Shown here: positions 5,696 through 6,708 of the stretch, one piece after another
Layout of the letters: each line of letters opens with the position of its first letter
How positions within the stretch are numbered: the first letter of the stretch is position 1
Assembly: GCA_046728975.1 (NCBI GenBank)
Contig: JBKPFU010000120.1
Location: 1 to 6,708 of the forward strand
Length of the DNA stretch: 6,708 nt
Reading direction: 5' to 3'
From: JBKPFU01 sp046728975
Lineage (GTDB): Bacteria > Actinomycetota > Thermoleophilia > Gaiellales > Gaiellaceae
Notes under the pieces: model-generated
Seen by the model: only the letters and a program-made list of their open reading frames with translations
Database searches by the model: none
What the model was told of the DNA's origin: nothing
Position numbers and translations under genes: made by a program

Positions 5696-6219
5696 TGCGC
5701 GTGCGCATCCTGACGATCGGCCACGGCACGCGGCCCGCGGAGGAGCTCGTGCAGTGCCTGCGTGACGCGGGCGCGCAGACCCTGGTCGACGTTCGCCGGT
5801 TCCCCGGCTCTCGCCGCAACCCCCAGTTCAACCAGGCGGCCGTCGCGGAGACGCTGGGCGCGGCCGGGATCGATTACCGGCACGTCGTCGAGCTCGGGGG
5901 CCGCCGTTCGCGCGAGCAGGGCGAGGAGCGGTTTGGCTGCATCCGCACCCCGGCTTTCCGCAGCTATGCGGCGCGCATGGGCTCGCGGGAATGGCAGGGA
6001 GCGCTGGAGAGCGCGCTCGCCGAGCCGTCGGTCTGCTTCATGTGCGCCGAGACGGCGTGGCCGCGGTGCCACCGGCGGTTGATCGCCGAGCTGCTCGTCG
6101 CCCGCGGCCACGAGGTCGTGCACCTGATCCGCCCGCACGAGCTCCAGCGGCACCGCATGACCGACGAAAGCGAGGTTCGGGACGGCAAGCTGTATCTCTG
6201 CGGCGCGCTCGTCGCCTAG
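5695..6219 (+). CDS. DUF488 family protein
   Basis: The protein is 174 residues with the DUF488 signature in order: ILTIGHGTRP (5-14), TLVDVRRFPGSRRNPQF (29-45), VELGGRR (65-71), FRSYAARM (88-95), VCFMCAET (113-120) and WPRCHRRLIAELLVARG (122-138). The conserved Cys-Ala-Glu (C117) followed by Arg-Cys-His-Arg (C125) is the family hallmark, and the family is usually 120-190 residues. The function is unestablished; the conserved Cys and His residues have the look of an active or metal-binding site, which is inference. There is no membrane segment or signal peptide, so it should be cytoplasmic. I chose ATG 5695 because the TIGHG strand follows at once. GTG 5701 is an alternative, while a longer in-frame start at 5653 would overlap the divergent gene and adds unconserved residues. 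No clear Shine-Dalgarno is seen. It is divergent from the baeRF gene, with only 29 bases between the starts. Confidence 0.9.
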   Translation: MRVRILTIGHGTRPAEELVQCLRDAGAQTLVDVRRFPGSRRNPQFNQAAVAETLGAAGIDYRHVVELGGRRSREQGEERFGCIRTPAFRSYAARMGSREWQGALESALAEPSVCFMCAETAWPRCHRRLIAELLVARGHEVVHLIRPHELQRHRMTDESEVRDGKLYLCGALVA

Positions 6220-6226
6220 GCATCGA

Positions 6227-6252
6227 GGAAGTTTCGACCGACGGACATCGTT
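6227..6252 (+). promoter_or_regulatory. SigR/SigH-like promoter candidate for trxB
   Basis: GGAAG (6227-6231), exactly 18 bases, then GTT (6250-6252, within CGTT) fits the GGAAT-N18-GTT pattern of redox-stress sigma factors (Streptomyces SigR, mycobacterial SigH) with one mismatch in the -35 element. Thioredoxin genes are classic targets of these factors. Transcription would start about six to eight bases before the ATG, matching the absence of a Shine-Dalgarno. TTTAAT (6251-6256) is an alternative housekeeping -10, but it has no matching -35. Confidence 0.5.
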
Positions 6253-6265
6253 TAATACAACAGTT

Positions 6266-6708
6266 ATGAAAAATCGTTTTCCCGTGCGCGAATTGATCAT
6301 CGTCGGCGGCGGCCCCGCCGGCTATACGGCTGCGCTGTACGCGGCGCGCGCAAACCTGCATCCGCTCGTGATCGAGGGATTCAACTGGGGCGGTCAGCTC
6401 ATGATCACGAGCGACGTCGAGAACTACCCGGGTTATTCCGACGGGGTTCTCGGGCCCCAGATGATGCAGGACTTCAGGCGCCAGGCAGAGCGGTTCGGCG
6501 CCGAGTTCATCACCGACGACGTGACGCGCGTCGACTTGTCTGAACGCCCTTACAAGGTCTTCATCGGCGATGACGAGCATCTGGCGAAGGCAGTCGTCGT
6601 GGCGACGGGCGCAAGCGCCCGGCAGCTCGGATTGCCTTCGGAGCAGGCGCTGCACGGCCGCGGCGTGACCTATTGCGCCACCTGCGACGGGCCGTTCTAC
6701 CGCGACAG
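6266..6708 (+). CDS. trxB: Thioredoxin reductase (N-terminal part, cut by window end)
   Basis: The frame stays open from ATG 6266 to the window end: 147 residues plus two bases, of the ~310 usual for the family. It begins with the FAD-binding Rossmann motif IIVGGGPAGYTAALYAARA (11-29), with the GxGxxG glycines at 14, 16 and 19. Then come the WGGQLMITSDVENYPGY segment (41-57), VVVATGASAR (110-119), and the redox-active CATC (137-140) followed by DGPFYRD. This is the low-molecular-weight bacterial TrxB, which uses NADPH and FAD to reduce thioredoxin in the cytoplasm. The NADPH-binding domain lies beyond the window. GTG 6284 (residue 7) is an alternative start that would bring the N-terminus close to the usual MRELIIVG form. 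The first codons are unusually A/T-rich, and there is no Shine-Dalgarno, suggesting a leaderless or near-leaderless transcript from the promoter just upstream. Confidence 0.95.
   Translation, partial: MKNRFPVRELIIVGGGPAGYTAALYAARANLHPLVIEGFNWGGQLMITSDVENYPGYSDGVLGPQMMQDFRRQAERFGAEFITDDVTRVDLSERPYKVFIGDDEHLAKAVVVATGASARQLGLPSEQALHGRGVTYCATCDGPFYRD

Noticed and set aside
4463..5713. A 416-codon open frame on the plus strand opposite the baeRF gene.
   Set aside because: It has a mirror-frame composition and overlaps the full length of a gene with a Shine-Dalgarno and conserved motifs. It also runs into the GNAT and DUF488 genes.

Overview
The window is about 6.7 kb of very GC-rich, densely packed chromosomal DNA with GTG, probable TTG and possible CTG starts. 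The protein types suggest a high-GC actinobacterium, perhaps of the Thermoleophilia (Gaiella/Solirubrobacter-like): a membrane-anchored HIHAH protein, a CsbD-like miniprotein, a ~650-residue aconitase of the 'Aquifex type' arrangement, and a Vms1/eRF1-like (baeRF) protein. The lineage is inferred from gene flavour and was not tested. I see no insertion sequence, phage gene, CRISPR array, rRNA or tRNA, and no gene-free stretch longer than about 70 bases.

Layout, left to right: (1) a minus-strand gene for a membrane-anchored protein (1-647), whose C-terminus lies outside the window. (2) A 69-base divergent intergenic region with back-to-back -10-like boxes. (3) Plus strand: a 65-residue CsbD-like protein (717-914), a hairpin, then rmuC (964-1998). 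(4) A convergent gap with a strong hairpin. (5) A tight three-gene minus-strand operon, transcribed from 5665 down to 2041: a Vms1/baeRF-type ribosome-associated hydrolase, a RimJ/RimL-like GNAT acetyltransferase, and aconitase, with gaps of only 2 and 5 bases. (6) Divergent from it, a plus-strand DUF488 gene (5695-6219). (7) Thioredoxin reductase trxB (6266 onward), truncated by the window end and preceded by a SigR/SigH-like promoter candidate.

Several genes have stress or quality-control themes: RmuC (genome integrity), CsbD-like (stress), baeRF (possible stalled-ribosome rescue), aconitase (oxidant-sensitive Fe-S enzyme) and TrxB (thiol redox). Only the three-gene minus-strand operon is tight enough to argue for co-expression. 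The most notable points are an aconitase whose first cluster-ligand cysteine position is serine, a GNAT gene without an ATG/GTG/TTG start, and the redox-type promoter motif ahead of trxB. I do not see a clear, wholly new multi-gene system.
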